Of a stretch of 64,000 nt of DNA, positions 62,442-64,000 are shown one piece after another; the stretch's first letter is position 1; every line of letters begins with the position of its first letter. The notes below the pieces were generated by a model. It was not told the DNA's origin, made no database searches, and was given only the letters and a program-made list of their open reading frames with translations. This DNA comes from Segatella copri (GTDB taxonomy: Bacteria > Bacteroidota > Bacteroidia > Bacteroidales > Bacteroidaceae), in the NCBI RefSeq assembly GCF_009494395.1, contig NZ_VZCB01000099.1:1-64000 (forward strand), given 5' to 3'. A program made the translations under genes and the position numbers.

Positions 62442-64000
62442 TTATTTTATCCTTAAAGAAACTGTGGCTCCCTTGATGCCATCAGCCTTAATGCTTAATG
62501 CTGCCTTGCCTTTCTTGTGACTACTGCGCACTATTACCAAGGCTCTACCTTTCCAAGTCTTATGAGTATTGTTTACATAGCTGTCTGTATCTTTGATATT
62601 GGCATTACCCATAGCTGCTAGAGAGCCTTGTCCGGTAACTGCTGCAGACAGTTTGATTTCTGCGTTCGGACAGAGATTTCCATTCTTATCAATGACTTCC
62701 ACTTGTACGAAAGCTAAATCTTCGCCATTGGCAATCATATCCTTATTTTCTGCTGTAAGGCGGATGGCTGCAGGTGCTGAGGCTGAAGAGAGAGTTTTGG
62801 ATTCCTTGATGGTTCCATTTTCAATTCCTTCAACCTTAAGGGTTCCCTCTTGATAAGGAATGGTAAATACAGCCTTCATCTCTGTATTCCTATTTACAGC
62901 CTTTTCTCCGATTAAATGGTCATCTAAATATAGGCGAACGATGGGATATCTGCTATATACTTCTACCTCAATGTTCTTGCCTTCCCATCCTGGCCAGTTC
63001 CAACTTTCCCAGGTAGGCCATACTGCCCAGAGACCAGTATTGATCTTACCTTTGTAGCCATCTGGTTCCTTCACGGCTAGGTAAAGTTTCTCGGTATCGT
63101 TATAGAGCATGCTGCGATAATGTGAGATTGGCTTTCTCCATCCAGTAAGGTCGATGTCACCGCAATAGGCTGCATGCCAAGGGAAGAGAGGGCGATGGTA
63201 ATGTTCGCCTGGTACATCTCCATCATACCACCATCTGCCGATACCTGATTCTCCGATGTAGTCTATGGATGTCCATACGAAGTCACCGATGATGTAATCC
63301 AGGTCGTTCACCAAAGTCCAGTTTTTGAATGCATCCTTAGGATAGGATTCTGTTTGCCACATCACTCTGTTGGGAACTCGTTTGTGATCCTCCTCGTGCT
63401 TGTGTATCATATAGTTATAGCCTACGATGTCGTGCTCGGCAGCCAAAGGGTCATAGATTTCCCAGTCTTTGTCCCAAGAGGCAAGGGCCGATGTGATTGG
63501 CCGATTGTCGTATTCTCTTATTTTGTTGGCTAGTTTGCGCGCGGTGGTAATAACTTCCAGTTTCTTGCGTTCTATTACCTCGTTTCCTATACTCCAGGCA
63601 ATGATTGAAGGGTGGTTGATGTCGCGCAGTACCATACCTTCAACATCTTCTTGCCAGTATTTGTCGAACAGTGTTGAGTAATCATGCTTATTCTTGGCAT
63701 CGCGCCAACCATCAAAAGCTTCATCTATAACCAGAAGTCCTAGGCTGTCGCAAGCATTGAGAAACGCTTCAGAAGGAAGGTTGTGAGAGGTACGGACTGC
63801 ATTGAAGCCAGCTTCTTTCATCAGTCTTGCTTTTCTTGCTTCGGCACGGTCAAAGGCTGCTGCTCCAAGGATACCATTGTCGTGGTGCAGGCAGCCACCC
63901 GTAATGTTGAGTTTTTTACCATTGAGTAAGAATCCCTTGTTGGAATATCTGATACTGCGGATACCAAACTTCTGACTATAGTTATCTATTACCTTGTTGT
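62442..64000 (-). CDS. GH2-family beta-glycosidase, truncated by window edge
   Basis: The minus-strand frame continues to position 64000, so the 5' end lies beyond the window (about 519 residues visible). HHDNGILGAAAFDRAEARKA, VRTSHNLPSEAFLNACDSLG and SIGNEVIER, which carries the acid/base glutamate, are typical GH2, with the nucleophile in VMWQTESYP. The remainder is the beta-rich GH2 C-terminal region and extra Ig-like domains (DLAFVQVEVIDKNGNLCPNA, a typical DUF4982-like tail). It most resembles exported beta-galactosidases. It precedes GH30 by 21 nt, so the two are one operon. Confidence 0.9.
   Translation of the reverse strand, partial: NKVIDNYSQKFGIRSIRYSNKGFLLNGKKLNITGGCLHHDNGILGAAAFDRAEARKARLMKEAGFNAVRTSHNLPSEAFLNACDSLGLLVIDEAFDGWRDAKNKHDYSTLFDKYWQEDVEGMVLRDINHPSIIAWSIGNEVIERKKLEVITTARKLANKIREYDNRPITSALASWDKDWEIYDPLAAEHDIVGYNYMIHKHEEDHKRVPNRVMWQTESYPKDAFKNWTLVNDLDYIIGDFVWTSIDYIGESGIGRWWYDGDVPGEHYHRPLFPWHAAYCGDIDLTGWRKPISHYRSMLYNDTEKLYLAVKEPDGYKGKINTGLWAVWPTWESWNWPGWEGKNIEVEVYSRYPIVRLYLDDHLIGEKAVNRNTEMKAVFTIPYQEGTLKVEGIENGTIKESKTLSSASAPAAIRLTAENKDMIANGEDLAFVQVEVIDKNGNLCPNAEIKLSAAVTGQGSLAAMGNANIKDTDSYVNNTHKTWKGRALVIVRSSHKKGKAALSIKADGIKGATVSLRIK

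Overview
The window looks like a chromosome segment of a gut Bacteroidota, most likely a Prevotella/Segatella copri-type organism. Evidence is the Bacteroidota promoter element TAnnTTTG upstream of many genes (often with a TTTG-like -33 box about 19-20 nt away), weak Shine-Dalgarno signals, a SusC/SusD pair, a one-piece hybrid two-component sensor, a menaquinone operon and the rlmN-pdxA-lptE-secG neighbourhood. The species name is an inference from gene content. No rRNA, CRISPR array, intact insertion sequence or prophage is visible.

Region 1 (1-20.3 kb) is mostly housekeeping. On the minus strand are lysS, gpsA, pgi and a HAD phosphatase, then a two-gene operon of an HGSNAT-like acyltransferase and a GH89 alpha-N-acetylglucosaminidase. 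On the plus strand is a menaquinone operon (menI-menF-menD-menB) from a near-consensus promoter. A tRNA-His follows, then minus-strand genes for SecG, a TPR protein, LptE, a sigma-54 activator, PdxA, a DUF4837-like lipoprotein and RlmN.

Region 2 (20.3-32.4 kb) is more unusual. A 1269-residue protein joins a family-2 glycosyltransferase, a GalT/HIT-type nucleotidyltransferase-like module and a SpoIID/LytB domain without a signal peptide, and is followed by an AmpG-like permease; I read this as a candidate cell-wall recycling system. Next is an SPFH / ribbon-helix-helix / membrane-protein operon whose -7 box lies between two palindromes. YjbQ, a small unknown protein, a BASS-type symporter, an SGNH hydrolase and an MFS transporter complete the region.

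Region 3 (32.5 kb to the end) is devoted to glycans. A sugar porter broken by two frameshifts precedes a large DUF5107-TPR protein. A divergent AraC regulator faces GH35 and GH2 genes; a GH28 gene and a hybrid two-component system lie on the minus strand. The latter is divergent from susC-susD, a GH43-GH115 fusion, a chimeric junction carrying the 3' end of feoB, and a second GH43. GH30 and a GH2 gene that runs off the window lie on the opposite strand. The enzyme set suggests a plant polysaccharide with beta-galactosyl and uronic-acid units, such as type II arabinogalactan or a pectin side chain; this is inference.

Short repeats are scattered throughout. Some are intergenic (a MITE-like element between gpsA and lysS, hairpin pairs, 22-bp and 24-bp tandems), and three sit in frame inside coding genes (menF, the GH89 gene and the DUF4837-like gene).
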